NCBI RefSeq assembly: GCF_036017065.1
Contig: NZ_JAYXHR010000001.1
Location: forward strand, 186,001 to 250,000
Direction of reading: 5' to 3'
Source of the DNA: Uliginosibacterium sp036017065
GTDB taxonomy: Bacteria > Pseudomonadota > Gammaproteobacteria > Burkholderiales > Rhodocyclaceae
Length of the DNA: 64,000 nucleotides
The notes beneath the pieces were generated by a model. It worked only from the letters and a program-made list of their open reading frames with translations, had not been told where the DNA came from and ran no database searches. The position numbers and the translations under genes are program-made. How positions within the stretch are numbered: position 1 is the first letter of the stretch; every line of letters starts with the position of its first letter. Below, in pieces: positions 14,486 to 23,727 of the stretch.

Positions 14486-15682
14486 CTACTTCAGCAGTGT
14501 GTTGACCTCGATGATCGGTTGCATGACCGCCAGCACGATCAACAGCACGGTGCCGCCCATGGCCACCAGCAGCAGCGGTTCCAGCAAGGTGGTGAGCGTG
14601 GCGGTGCGCTGCTCGACTTCGTTCTGCTGCAGGCGCGCAGTGCGTGCCAGCATGACTTCAAGTTCGCCGGTTGCCTCGCCGCTCGCGATCATGTGGGTGA
14701 GCAGGGGCGGAAAGGCCTGTGTCTGCCGCAGTGCGGTGGACAATGACACGCCTTCGCGCACGCGGTCTGCGGCAAGTGCCACGGCTAGGCGCATCGGCAG
14801 GCGGGTGATTACCTGCCTCCCGGCGTCCAGCGCGGAGAGCAGCGGCACGCCGCTGCCCACGAGGATGGCGAGCGTGCTGGCGAAGCGTGCCGTATCGATC
14901 GCCCGCAGATGCCGTCCGAGCAGCGGCAGGCCGAGTAGCCAGGTGTCCCAGCGGCGACGCACGGTGTCGTCACGCAAGGCCTGCCTGAACGCGAAACCGC
15001 CACCGACAAGGGCGAGTGCCAGCAACCAGCCCCACTCGCGCAGCATGTCGCTGGCAAAGATCATGATGCGGGTGAGCAGCGGCAGGGCCTGCTTGCCCTG
15101 CCGGAAAACCTCGACGATCTGCGGCACCACGTAGGTCATCAGGCCGACCACCACCAGCACTGCGATGACGAATACGATGGCCGGATAGAGCAGGGATTGC
15201 AGGGTCTTGCGGCGCAGGCTGTCCTGCGCCTCCAGGTAGTCGGCGAGTTGCGTCACCACCTCCGCGAGCTGGCCGGATTTTTCGCCGGCGGCGACTGAGG
15301 CGAGGTAGACCGGTGGAAACACCTTGCCGTAGCGGTCCAGTGCCGTGCGCAGGGAGTGGCCCGCCACCACGTCGCCACGTACGCCGGAAAGGATCTGTCG
15401 AGTCTGCGGCCGCTCGGCCTGGTCGGCGAGGGCGGCAAGGGCCTGCTCGACGGTGAGGCCGGAGCCGAGCAGGGCGCCGAACTGACGGGTCATCAGGCAC
15501 AACTCGGCGACCGGCATCTTGCGGCGCGCGGTGCCGGTTGCGCCCGCGGCCGTCTCGATCTCCACCGGGAACAGGCCGCGTTCCCGCAGTTGCATGCGGG
15601 CGTGGCGATTGGAGTCTGCGTCGATGAGGCCGGCGCGTTCGACGCCAGCCGCATCCAGTGCGCGATATCGGAAACCGGGCAT
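14486..15682 (-). CDS. gspF: Type II secretion system inner-membrane protein F
   Basis: A 398-residue polytopic inner-membrane platform protein. It shows two repeated GspF/PilC cytoplasmic domains and three membrane segments (about 165-190, 215-238 and 372-394). The SGLTVEQAL and ASGEATGELEVML segments are typical of the two repeats. It lies 28 bp downstream of gspE and 69 bp before gspG. Confidence 0.94.
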   Translation of the reverse strand: MPGFRYRALDAAGVERAGLIDADSNRHARMQLRERGLFPVEIETAAGATGTARRKMPVAELCLMTRQFGALLGSGLTVEQALAALADQAERPQTRQILSGVRGDVVAGHSLRTALDRYGKVFPPVYLASVAAGEKSGQLAEVVTQLADYLEAQDSLRRKTLQSLLYPAIVFVIAVLVVVGLMTYVVPQIVEVFRQGKQALPLLTRIMIFASDMLREWGWLLALALVGGGFAFRQALRDDTVRRRWDTWLLGLPLLGRHLRAIDTARFASTLAILVGSGVPLLSALDAGRQVITRLPMRLAVALAADRVREGVSLSTALRQTQAFPPLLTHMIASGEATGELEVMLARTARLQQNEVEQRTATLTTLLEPLLLVAMGGTVLLIVLAVMQPIIEVNTLLK

Positions 15683-15710
15683 GCCTGCGTCTCGCTCGTT
15701 CCGTCCGGCC

Positions 15711-17177
15711 TCAGTCGCGCGTCACGCGCAACAGTTCCTCGCCGGTGGTGGTGCCGTCGGCGAGCATGCGCAAGCCGTCCTCGCGCAGCAGGCGCAGGCC
15801 ACGCTTGCGTCCCAGTTCGCGGATCCGCGCTTCCGGTGCGTTGTCGTGGATCAGCTGGGCAATGTCGGCGTCAACGCCAAGGAGCTCGTAGATGCCGGTA
15901 CGGCCTGCGTAGCCGGTGCGGCTGCACGCCGGACAACCCACCGCCTGCCACAGGTGGGCCGGTGTATCGCTGCCCAGTGCCTGGCGGTCGGCGTCGTTGG
16001 CCACGCGCTGGCTGCGGCATTGAGGGCAGAGCTTGCGCACCAGGCGCTGCGCCATGGCCCCGCGCAGGGTGGAGGCGAGCAGGAAGGGCTCGACCCCCAT
16101 GTCGATCAGGCGCGTCACCGCGGACGCGGCGTCGTTGGTGTGCAGGGTGGCCAGCACGAGGTGGCCGGTGAGGCTGGCCTGCACGGCGATCTGCGCGGTT
16201 TCCAGGTCGCGGATCTCGCCGATCATGATGACGTCCGGGTCTTGCCGCAGGATCGCCCGCAAGGCACGCGCGAAGCTCAGCTCGATACGCGGATTCACCT
16301 GGATCTGGCCGACGCCCGGCAGCTCGTATTCGACCGGGTCTTCCACGGTCACGATGTTGCGCTCCGGCCCGATCATCTCGCGCAGGGCTGCGTACAGCGT
16401 GGTCGATTTGCCGGAGCCGGTCGGACCGGTGACCAGCACGATGCCGTGCGGTTGGGCGAGCAGGGCGCGGAAAGCGGCCTGGGTATCGGTCGCCATGCCG
16501 ATCGAATCGAGGCCGATCTGGCCGGCGGACTTGTCCAGCAAACGCAATACGATGCGCTCGCCGTGGGAGATGGGCACGGTGGACACGCGCACGTCGATGG
16601 CGCGACCTGCCAGCCGCAATGCGATGCGGCCGTCCTGCGGCAGGCGCTTCTCGGCGATGTCGAGGTTGGCCATCACCTTGATGCGCGAGGCGATTGCCGC
16701 GTGCAGGGCCCGGTGCGGGCGGGCCACGTCCTGCAGGCTGCCGTCGCGGCGGAAGCGCACCACGGAGTTGCGTTCGTAGGGTTCGATGTGGATGTCGGAC
16801 GCGCGCTCGCGCAGTGCCTGCTGGAGCAGCGCATTGATCATCCGGATGATCGGCGCGTCGTCCTCGGCTTCCAGCAGATCCTCGATGACCGGGATTTCCT
16901 GCATCAGCTGCGACAGGTCCACGTCGGCGCCGACGTCGTCGACCACCGCGGCGGCGTCGCCATCGCCCTGGCCGTACTGCTCGGACAGGCGCGCCTCGAA
17001 GGCCGGACGTGGCAGGCGCGTCAGGCGCAGCGGCAGCCCGAGATTGCGGCGCAACTCGGCCAGCGCGGCGGGCTGCACGTCTTCGCGCGCCACCAGTTCG
17101 ACGTGTTCCTCGTCGCTGGTGGCGATCAGCACGCCGTGGGTGCGTGCGAAGGCGTAGGGCAGCTTCAGCTCGCTCAT
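15711..17177 (-). CDS. gspE: Type II secretion system ATPase E
   Basis: A 488-residue AAA-type secretion ATPase that drives pseudopilus assembly from the cytoplasm. The Walker A motif is GPTGSGKS (251-258); the Walker B segment is DVIMIGEIRD (315-324); the His-box region GHLVLATLHTNDA follows at 338-350. A tetracysteine zinc site is formed by C384, C387, C415 and C418. The ATG overlaps the gspD stop (ATGA). The N-terminal domain about 1-90 is the part expected to bind GspL. Confidence 0.96.
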   Translation of the reverse strand: MSELKLPYAFARTHGVLIATSDEEHVELVAREDVQPAALAELRRNLGLPLRLTRLPRPAFEARLSEQYGQGDGDAAAVVDDVGADVDLSQLMQEIPVIEDLLEAEDDAPIIRMINALLQQALRERASDIHIEPYERNSVVRFRRDGSLQDVARPHRALHAAIASRIKVMANLDIAEKRLPQDGRIALRLAGRAIDVRVSTVPISHGERIVLRLLDKSAGQIGLDSIGMATDTQAAFRALLAQPHGIVLVTGPTGSGKSTTLYAALREMIGPERNIVTVEDPVEYELPGVGQIQVNPRIELSFARALRAILRQDPDVIMIGEIRDLETAQIAVQASLTGHLVLATLHTNDAASAVTRLIDMGVEPFLLASTLRGAMAQRLVRKLCPQCRSQRVANDADRQALGSDTPAHLWQAVGCPACSRTGYAGRTGIYELLGVDADIAQLIHDNAPEARIRELGRKRGLRLLREDGLRMLADGTTTGEELLRVTRD

Positions 17178-19288
17178 TGCGCGGGCTGCAGCGGCTTGGG
17201 CTGGGGCGTGGCCGGCACGGGCTGGCCGCCGAGGTCCGGCGCCAGCTTCAGCGGCGGCAGCTCGGGCATGGGGCTCTCGCCGCGCATCAGGCGGTCCGGG
17301 CTGTCGGCGGTGCGTTGCTTGCCGACGATGTAGTCGTAGCGCTCGTGGGCCAGCGTGCCGCTGGCGTCGGCATCGCGCATGATGCGCGGGCGCAGGAAGA
17401 TCAGCAGGTTGGTCTTGCTGCGCTTGCGGGTGTCGTACTTGAACAGCGTGCCAAGCACGGGAATGTCACCCAGCAGCGGCACCTTCTCGATGCCGCCTTC
17501 GTAGGTGTCCTCGACCAGGCCGCCCAGCGCGATGATGCCGCCGTCGTCGGCCAGCACCATGGATTCGAGCGAGCGCTTGCTGGTGACCGGACCGGCCTCG
17601 GTGGCCTGCAGCACGGTCGACGCTTCCTGGAAGATCTGCAGCCGGATCGTGCCGCCCTCGGAGATCTGCGGCTTGATGCGCAGCGTCAGGCCCACGTCCT
17701 TGCGTTCGATGGTCTGGAAGGGATTGCTCGGCGTGGTGCCGCCGCCGGTGTTCGCATACTGGCCGGTGAGGAAGGGCAGGTTGCGGCCGACGATGATCTT
17801 GGCTTCTTCATTGTCCAGCGTCACCAGGCTGGGCGTGGACAGGATGTTGGCCTTGGTCTCGGATTCCAGGAAGCGCGCCAGCACGTTGAGGTTCATCACC
17901 GTGCCGATGCCGGGAATGGTGACGGGCCCGCTGCCGACCATGAAGTTCAGGCCCTTGCCTGCGGAGGCCGGATTGGTCGCGACGCCAACGATGTTCTGGC
18001 CAGCACCCCCGAAGTTGGTGCCACCGAACACCGTGGTGGTGCCGTCGGTAGGCACGCCGGCCTGCCACTGGATGCCGACCTCGGCCGCGCGTTCGGAATT
18101 CACTTCGGCGATCAGGGCTTCGACGTATACCTGCGCGCGGCGGCGATCGAGCTGGTCGATGACGGCGCGGATGCTGTTGTAGATGGCTTCCGGTGCCGTG
18201 ATGATCAGCGCGTTGCTGGTGGCGTCTGCCTGCACGATGCCGCCGGCGACCGTGACGGTGGCCGAGGTGGGGCCCTGCTGCGACTGGCTCTGCATGGTGC
18301 TGCCGGGCTGTGCGCCGCCCTGCATGTTGCTGGCGCTGGCCGTGGGGCTGAAGGGCGTGGTGCTGCGCGTCTGGCTGCCACCGCCGCTGTCGCCCCCGCC
18401 GAGCACGGCTCGCAGCGTCTCGGCGACCTTCACGGCCTCGGCGTTCTTCAGGTAGACCACCCGCACCATGCCGGTGGCGGCATTGGGCTGGTCGAGCTGC
18501 GCGGCCATGCTGCGCACGGCCTGCACGCGGGAGCGGTTTTCCGAGCGGACCAGCAGGGCATTGCTGCGGGGCTCCGCCATGATGGTGACGCGCTGGCTGG
18601 GGTCGGCATTGGCGCCGCCGCCGTCCGGGAACAGCTTGGTCAGCAGGTTGGCGAGATCCACCGCCGAGGCGTTGCGGACGGGGATGACCTGGGCGTCGCT
18701 GCCCGGCACGTCGATGGACTCGATGATGCGGGCGATGCGGCTGACGTTCTCGGCGTAGTCCGTCACCACCAGCGTGTTGTTGCCGGGGTAGACGGTGACG
18801 GTGTTGTTCGGCGCAACCAGCGGACGCACCACCTGCAGCAGTTGCTGGGCGGATTCGTGCTTGATCTGGAACACCTGGGTGACCAGGCGTTCGCCACTCG
18901 TGACCGGAGTGCTGTCCTTGCCGACAGGAATGGCGTGGAGCTTGGCATCCGCCTCGGGCAGGATCTTGGTGATGCCGTTCGACTCGATGGCGGTGTAGCC
19001 CTGCAGGCGCAGCGCGGACAGCAGGATGTTGTAGGTCAGGGCCGGCGCTACCGGGCGGTTGGTCACGATGTTGAGCGTGCCCTTCACCCGCGGGTCCACC
19101 AGGAAGTTCTTGCCGGAGATCTGGCCGATGGCGCGGATCACGGCCTCGATGTCCGCGTTGGCGAAGTTCAGCGACACCTTGTCGCCTTCCGCGGTGGCAC
19201 CCGCGGGCAGCTGGGCCCAGGCGGGCGCCCCCCCGAGCATCAGCAGGGCGGCGAGGTAGAGGGCAGTGTTACGGAGTGTCAGCATCAT
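17174..19288 (-). CDS. gspD: Type II secretion system outer-membrane secretin D
   Basis: A 704-residue secretin with a signal peptide ending near APAWA (about residues 1-25). N0 and N1-N3 domains cover roughly 30-400. A Ser/Gly/Gln-rich insertion at about 300-345 interrupts N3. The secretin core runs to about 640, with VPLLGDIPVLGTLF as the family signature. The C-terminal tail ends in a Pro/Gln-rich stretch (PATPQPKPLQPAQ). It would form the multimeric outer-membrane channel that releases folded exoproteins. No pilotin gene is adjacent. Confidence 0.96.
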   Translation of the reverse strand: MMLTLRNTALYLAALLMLGGAPAWAQLPAGATAEGDKVSLNFANADIEAVIRAIGQISGKNFLVDPRVKGTLNIVTNRPVAPALTYNILLSALRLQGYTAIESNGITKILPEADAKLHAIPVGKDSTPVTSGERLVTQVFQIKHESAQQLLQVVRPLVAPNNTVTVYPGNNTLVVTDYAENVSRIARIIESIDVPGSDAQVIPVRNASAVDLANLLTKLFPDGGGANADPSQRVTIMAEPRSNALLVRSENRSRVQAVRSMAAQLDQPNAATGMVRVVYLKNAEAVKVAETLRAVLGGGDSGGGSQTRSTTPFSPTASASNMQGGAQPGSTMQSQSQQGPTSATVTVAGGIVQADATSNALIITAPEAIYNSIRAVIDQLDRRRAQVYVEALIAEVNSERAAEVGIQWQAGVPTDGTTTVFGGTNFGGAGQNIVGVATNPASAGKGLNFMVGSGPVTIPGIGTVMNLNVLARFLESETKANILSTPSLVTLDNEEAKIIVGRNLPFLTGQYANTGGGTTPSNPFQTIERKDVGLTLRIKPQISEGGTIRLQIFQEASTVLQATEAGPVTSKRSLESMVLADDGGIIALGGLVEDTYEGGIEKVPLLGDIPVLGTLFKYDTRKRSKTNLLIFLRPRIMRDADASGTLAHERYDYIVGKQRTADSPDRLMRGESPMPELPPLKLAPDLGGQPVPATPQPKPLQPAQ

Positions 19289-19321
19289 TTCGTTCGGGTG
19301 GCAGTCGACGGGCGTGTCCGC

Positions 19322-20008
19322 TCAGTCGTTGCGTTGTTCGTCCGGAGGCGGCGGGTTGCCCGGCGCGTTCGCCGCACGGTTGGCCGCGGGAGGCGGTGGT
19401 GGCGGTACGACGCCGCTGGGCACCGTCTGGGTCTGTGGCGGTGCCACCATCATCGGTTGCGTGGGTGCTACGGTAGCCGGAACGCCCGGTGGCGGAACGG
19501 GCGAATTGCCGGGCGAAGACAACCCAGTCGGCGGCGTGGCCGCGCCGGCCGGGGCATAGCGCAGGACTTCACGGCTGCCGCCCTGGGTGATTTCCACCGA
19601 ATCGGCCGTCACCCGCACGACCTTGAGGCCGGGAGCGAACTCGCGCCCTTCGACGGCGGACACGGCGGGCTGGCCGCTTTCCTGCAGGATGGCGAAGCCG
19701 GGTTGCCGGTCACTGCTGTGCGCCATGAGGCCCAGCACCTTGAAGCGGGAAGCCAGTGCGCCCGGCGCTGCTGCAACGGGGGCGCTGTCCGCCGCCGGCA
19801 TGCCGAAGAGGTGGCGTGAAGCGATTTCCTGCGCGGCCGCTAGGGGTTCTACCAGCGGCGTATGGCGCGCCGTTTCAACCGGGGGCGCTGCCAGGCGCCA
19901 GTACCAGTGGGCGCCCAGCCATGCCGTCAGCGCCAGCGCGGCAGCCCACGCGAGCACAGAGGCCAGCGGAGCAAGCCGGTCGAGCCGGTTCAGGCGGGAG
20001 GCAAACAT
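19322..20008 (-). CDS. gspC: Type II secretion system protein C
   Basis: A 228-residue bitopic inner-membrane protein. It has one membrane segment (about 14-36), then the homology-region domain (about 85-155) that contacts secretin N0. The C-terminus is a Pro-rich tail with runs of Pro, not the PDZ or coiled-coil domain seen in other GspC/XcpP proteins. The ATG at 20008 is preferred; a TTG three codons earlier is possible. It is the first gene of the gspC-to-gspN operon, 33 bp before gspD. Confidence 0.88.
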   Translation of the reverse strand: MFASRLNRLDRLAPLASVLAWAAALALTAWLGAHWYWRLAAPPVETARHTPLVEPLAAAQEIASRHLFGMPAADSAPVAAAPGALASRFKVLGLMAHSSDRQPGFAILQESGQPAVSAVEGREFAPGLKVVRVTADSVEITQGGSREVLRYAPAGAATPPTGLSSPGNSPVPPPGVPATVAPTQPMMVAPPQTQTVPSGVVPPPPPPAANRAANAPGNPPPPDEQRND

Positions 20009-20050
20009 GGGTGGCAAAGCGTTTTCCGTCTTTCAGGTGGAATCGCGTGG

Positions 20051-20074
20051 ATTCTAGCCCTGAAATTCTTTCAG
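20051..20074 (-). promoter_or_regulatory. Candidate gsp operon promoter with palindrome
   Basis: On the leftward strand a TAGAAT -10-like hexamer (20056-20051) lies about 43 bp before the gspC ATG. Immediately upstream is the palindrome CTGAAA-TTC-TTTCAG (20060-20074), where a regulator could overlap the -35/-10 spacer. No good -35 hexamer is seen, consistent with an activator- or repressor-controlled promoter. Confidence 0.35.
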
Positions 20075-20177
20075 AACATGGATTTGCAGAGGTTTTCTCA
20101 AGTCAGATAGCAGATAACGACGGATTGTCGTGCGGCCTTGAGTCCCGGAGTGGCGTGCATTCGGAGGCTCGATGCTC

Positions 20178-21443
20178 CTAATGACCAGTGCGGTCTTCGA
20201 GCTGCGACACGGCGTCGTACTCGCGCTGGTTTGCCGCATGACGCAGCTTGACCAGGTACATGGTGCTGGCCACGAAAAGTCCGAACAGCACCACCACCAG
20301 ATTGACCGACAGGCCGAACTTCAGCAGCAGGGCGTAGAGGCCCGTCATCGCCAGGATGCTGAGGTTCTCGTTGAAGTTCTGCACCGCGATGGAGTGTCCC
20401 GCCCCCATCAGCACATGGCCACGGTGTTGCAGCAAGGCGTTCATGGGGACGACGAAGAAGCCGGCCAGGCCACCGACGATCACCATCAAGGCCATCGCGA
20501 TGTAGATGTCGTGGACGAAGATCATCACATTGATGACCAGGCCCATCGCGATGCCCAGCGGAATGACGCGCACTGAACGGCGCAGGGTGATGAAGCTGGC
20601 GGCCAGAACCGACCCGATGGCAACGCCGACCGCCACCACGCCCTGCAGGCTGGTGGCCTGTGACAGGCCGAGGTTGAGGTTAACCTCGGCCCAGTCCAGC
20701 ACGATGAACTGCAGGGTGGCGCCGGCGCCCCAGAACAGGGTGGTGACGGCGAGCGAGATCTGGCCCAGCTTGTCGCGCCACAGCAGCTTCACGCAGTGGC
20801 TGAATTCATGGATCAGGTACAGCGGGTTGCTCTTCAGCGGCTTGTGGTCGACCCCCGTGTCCGGCACGTAGGCGTTGAACAGCGCGGCGATGACGTACAG
20901 CACGGCGATGATGGCGATGGTGATCTCGCTGCCGGTATCCAGGCCGGTGTCGAGCAGTGGCAGGTCGAAGCCCAGGATCCACTGGGTGAACTGGGGCGCC
21001 ACCAGCGCGCCGCCCAGCAAGGTGCCGAGGATGATCGCCCCCACGGTCAGGCCTTCGATCCAGCCATTGGCGACCACCAGCTTGGCCGGCGGCAACAGCT
21101 CGGTGAGGATGCCGTACTTGGCGGGCGAATACGCGGCGGCGCCGAGGCCGACGATGGCGTAGGCCGCCAGGGGATGCAGGCCGAAGAACATCGCGCCGCA
21201 GCCCACGATCTTGATGCTGTTGCTGATCAGCATCACCTTCCATTTGGGCATGGAGTCGGCGAAGGCGCCTACGTAGGACGCGAGCAGCACGTAGCTGATC
21301 GTGAAGAAGAACTTCAGCAGCGGAATCTGCTCGACCGGAGCGCCGTTCTGCTGAAGGATCGCGATGGCGGCGATGAGGAGTGCGTTGTCGGCCAGCGCGG
21401 AAAAGAACTGGGCCGCCATCACGATGTAGAAACCAATGCCCAT
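20178..21443 (-). CDS. lplT: Lysophospholipid transporter LplT (MFS family)
   Basis: A 421-residue major-facilitator protein with about 12 membrane segments. The start MGIGFYIVMAAQFFSALADNALL matches the LplT N-terminus, so the ATG at 21443 is used although the frame is open upstream. LplT flips lysophospholipids across the inner membrane for re-acylation. The gene is often beside alr in related bacteria, as here, but here a LysR gene lies between them on the other strand. No terminator-like structure is obvious in the 169 bp between its end and gspC. Confidence 0.85.
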   Translation of the reverse strand: MGIGFYIVMAAQFFSALADNALLIAAIAILQQNGAPVEQIPLLKFFFTISYVLLASYVGAFADSMPKWKVMLISNSIKIVGCGAMFFGLHPLAAYAIVGLGAAAYSPAKYGILTELLPPAKLVVANGWIEGLTVGAIILGTLLGGALVAPQFTQWILGFDLPLLDTGLDTGSEITIAIIAVLYVIAALFNAYVPDTGVDHKPLKSNPLYLIHEFSHCVKLLWRDKLGQISLAVTTLFWGAGATLQFIVLDWAEVNLNLGLSQATSLQGVVAVGVAIGSVLAASFITLRRSVRVIPLGIAMGLVINVMIFVHDIYIAMALMVIVGGLAGFFVVPMNALLQHRGHVLMGAGHSIAVQNFNENLSILAMTGLYALLLKFGLSVNLVVVLFGLFVASTMYLVKLRHAANQREYDAVSQLEDRTGH

Positions 21444-21634
21444 GAAGGTGATCGGGTGCGCTACGAGGGCGGTTTTGGCGAAGCCGGGTTTATACCACAG
21501 CGACTGCAAGCGCCTTCGTGCGCCGCCAGATCGGCGCGGGCAGCGCGATGTTTCCGGCAAACAGGCTTGTTGCATCGCAACCGATTGTCGCGGACAGGTG
21601 CCAAGGACTAGCTAGGCAGCCCGCTTGGTGGTCA

Positions 21635-21654
21635 AATGCTGAAACATAAGCATT
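21635..21654. promoter_or_regulatory. Dyad AATGCT-N8-AGCATT before the LysR gene
   Basis: AATGCT (21635-21640) and AGCATT (21649-21654) form a 6-8-6 inverted repeat in the divergent lplT/lysR region, 21 bp before the LysR start. LysR-type proteins usually bind such T-N(11)-A-like dyads and repress their own gene. It is a candidate autoregulatory site. Confidence 0.45.
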
Positions 21655-21675
21655 GTTTATTGACCAGGTGCTCGC

Positions 21676-22632
21676 ATGGCAGATCGTCGTTTGCAGGTGT
21701 TTCACGCCGTGGCGCGTCTCGGCTCCTTCACCCGGGCGGCCGAAACGCTTTTCATGACCCAGCCGGCGGTGACCTTCCAGATCAAGCAGCTGGAAGAGCA
21801 GTTCAACACCCGCCTGCTGGATCGCGGGCACGGCAAGGTCACGCTCACCCCGGCAGGCGAGATCGTCTTCAACTACGCGGACCGCATCCTCGGCCTGTCG
21901 GACGAGATGGAAACCCGCATCAACGAGCTGGCCAACGAGCTCAGCGGCACCATCACCATCGGCGTGTCGCGCACCATCGCGGCTTACTGGTTGCCGACGC
22001 TGCTGGAGAAGTTCAAGGAAAAGTACCCGCGCGTGGTGCCCCGAGTGTTCGTCGGCAACTCCGAGCTGATGCAGAACCGCGTCGTCGAGCACGAGCTGGA
22101 CGTCGGCATCATCGAGCGCGAAGTGAACCATCCTTCGCTGGAATGCACGCTGGCCTGCCGCGACGAGCTGCTGGCCATCGTCCGGCCCGACCATGAGCTG
22201 GCTGGCGCGAAGTCCCTGACCGCCGAGCAGCTGCAGGCCCACCCCTTCGTGGACCATGACCCTGGTGCGGCCTTCCGGGCGCTGGCCGAAGGCTTCTTCC
22301 GCGGCGGCGGTGTCAGCCCCGACTCCCTCAATCGCGTGGCGGAGCTGGGCAGCCTGGCGGTCATCAAGCAGTTCGTGCGCCTGGGCAGCGGCTTTGCCAT
22401 CGCCTCCAGCGCGTCGCTGGCGCGCGAGCGCAAGGACGGCTCGCTGGCGATCATCCCGCTGGAGCCACGTCTCTATTCCGGCCTGACCGTACTGGTCCCC
22501 AGCGACCGCTTCCGCGCCCGCCTGCATTCGACCTTCGCCGAGTTCGCCGTCGCCCATCTGGCGCAGACCGCCCAGCGCATGGCGGAGAGCGCCGGCGCGG
22601 CCGGCAGCGCGACCGACAACCCGCATCCGTAA
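21676..22632 (+). CDS. LysR-type transcriptional regulator
   Basis: A 318-residue LysR-family regulator with an N-terminal winged helix-turn-helix (about 1-62; GSFTRAAETLFMTQPAVTFQIKQLEE) and a substrate-binding effector domain (about 88-295). It is of the group with EFAVAHL-like C-termini seen next to sulfur or cysteine genes, but the effector cannot be told from sequence. It diverges from lplT and is followed after 9 bp by alr, so it could be cotranscribed with alr-radA. An AGGTG ribosome-binding site precedes the ATG. Confidence 0.88.
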   Translation: MADRRLQVFHAVARLGSFTRAAETLFMTQPAVTFQIKQLEEQFNTRLLDRGHGKVTLTPAGEIVFNYADRILGLSDEMETRINELANELSGTITIGVSRTIAAYWLPTLLEKFKEKYPRVVPRVFVGNSELMQNRVVEHELDVGIIEREVNHPSLECTLACRDELLAIVRPDHELAGAKSLTAEQLQAHPFVDHDPGAAFRALAEGFFRGGGVSPDSLNRVAELGSLAVIKQFVRLGSGFAIASSASLARERKDGSLAIIPLEPRLYSGLTVLVPSDRFRARLHSTFAEFAVAHLAQTAQRMAESAGAAGSATDNPHP

Positions 22633-22641
22633 GCCGCGCCT

Positions 22642-23727
22642 GTGAGTCGTCCCGTTCTCGCCCGCATCGCGCCGGGCGCCTTCCGTCATAACTACCTGCT
22701 GGCGCGCCAGCGCAGCGGCGGTGCCCGTGCCTGGGTGGTGGTCAAGGCCGACGCCTATGGCCATGGCATGCAGGCCTGCGTGGCTGCGGTAAGGGACGTG
22801 GCCGACGGCTACGCCCTGCTGGAGCATGAGGCGGCCGTGGCCTTGCGCGAAGCGGGTGTCACCCAGCCGGTACTGCGCCTGGAGGGCGCCTTCAGCGGCG
22901 CCGAGACCCAGGCTGCCGCGCAGCTTGGCCTGACGCTGGTGGTGCACAGCCCGGCCCAGGTCGCGATGATCGAGCAGAGTGCACTGGGTGCGCCGCTGGA
23001 TGTCTATTTCAAGATCAATACCGGCATGAACCGCCTGGGCTTCGCGCCGGCGGAGGCCGCCGCGGCGCTGGCGCGCCTGCGCTCCAGCGGCAAGCTGGGC
23101 CGCATCACGCTGGCAACCCACTTCGCGACGGCGGACGTCGAGGCCGGCATCGACGCCCAGCTGGACTGCTTCCGGCGCGTTGCCACGCAACTCGACCCGG
23201 CCGGGCAATTGCCGCGCAGCCTGGCCAACTCGGCCGCACTGTTGCGCTTTCCGGCTGCGCATGCCGACTGGGTGCGGCCCGGCATCATGCTCTACGGCGG
23301 CTCGCCGATGCCCGGCCTGCAGTCGGCGCAGGCGCTGGGCCTGCGGCCGGTCATGACGCTGACGAGTCGGCTCATCGGCGTGCAGCAGGTGCAGGCGGGT
23401 GAGCGCGTCGGCTATGGCGGCACCTTCACCGCGCCGCAGGCGATGCGTATCGGCGTCGTGGCCTGTGGCTACGCGGATGGCTACCCGCGCCATGCCGGCA
23501 CTGGCACGCCGGTCATGGTGGACGGTCAGCGCAGCCGTACGCTGGGGCGGGTGTCGATGGACATGCTGGCGGTGGACCTCACCGATCTGCCGGATGCCGG
23601 CGTCGACACGCCGGTGACGCTGTGGGGCGAAGGGATGGATGCCGACGAGGTGGCTACGGCCGCCGGCACCATCAGCTATGAACTGTTCTGCGCGCTGGCT
23701 CCCCGCGTGCCGCGCGAGGTGGTCTGA
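22642..23727 (+). CDS. alr: Alanine racemase
   Basis: A 361-residue PLP-dependent fold-III racemase that makes D-alanine for peptidoglycan. Lys35 in VVVKADAYGHG binds PLP and Tyr258 in GERVGYGGTF is the second catalytic base. The length matches the family. The start is GTG. Its stop overlaps the radA ATG (TGATG arrangement). If the DltA-like enzyme at 4305-5615 uses D-Ala, this enzyme would supply it, but that link is an inference. Confidence 0.95.
   Translation: MSRPVLARIAPGAFRHNYLLARQRSGGARAWVVVKADAYGHGMQACVAAVRDVADGYALLEHEAAVALREAGVTQPVLRLEGAFSGAETQAAAQLGLTLVVHSPAQVAMIEQSALGAPLDVYFKINTGMNRLGFAPAEAAAALARLRSSGKLGRITLATHFATADVEAGIDAQLDCFRRVATQLDPAGQLPRSLANSAALLRFPAAHADWVRPGIMLYGGSPMPGLQSAQALGLRPVMTLTSRLIGVQQVQAGERVGYGGTFTAPQAMRIGVVACGYADGYPRHAGTGTPVMVDGQRSRTLGRVSMDMLAVDLTDLPDAGVDTPVTLWGEGMDADEVATAAGTISYELFCALAPRVPREVV

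Noticed and set aside
17009..19819. Long rightward open frame opposite gspD and gspC
   Set aside because: Its translation is low-complexity and Arg/Gly/His-rich with no motif, while the leftward strand encodes the full secretin.
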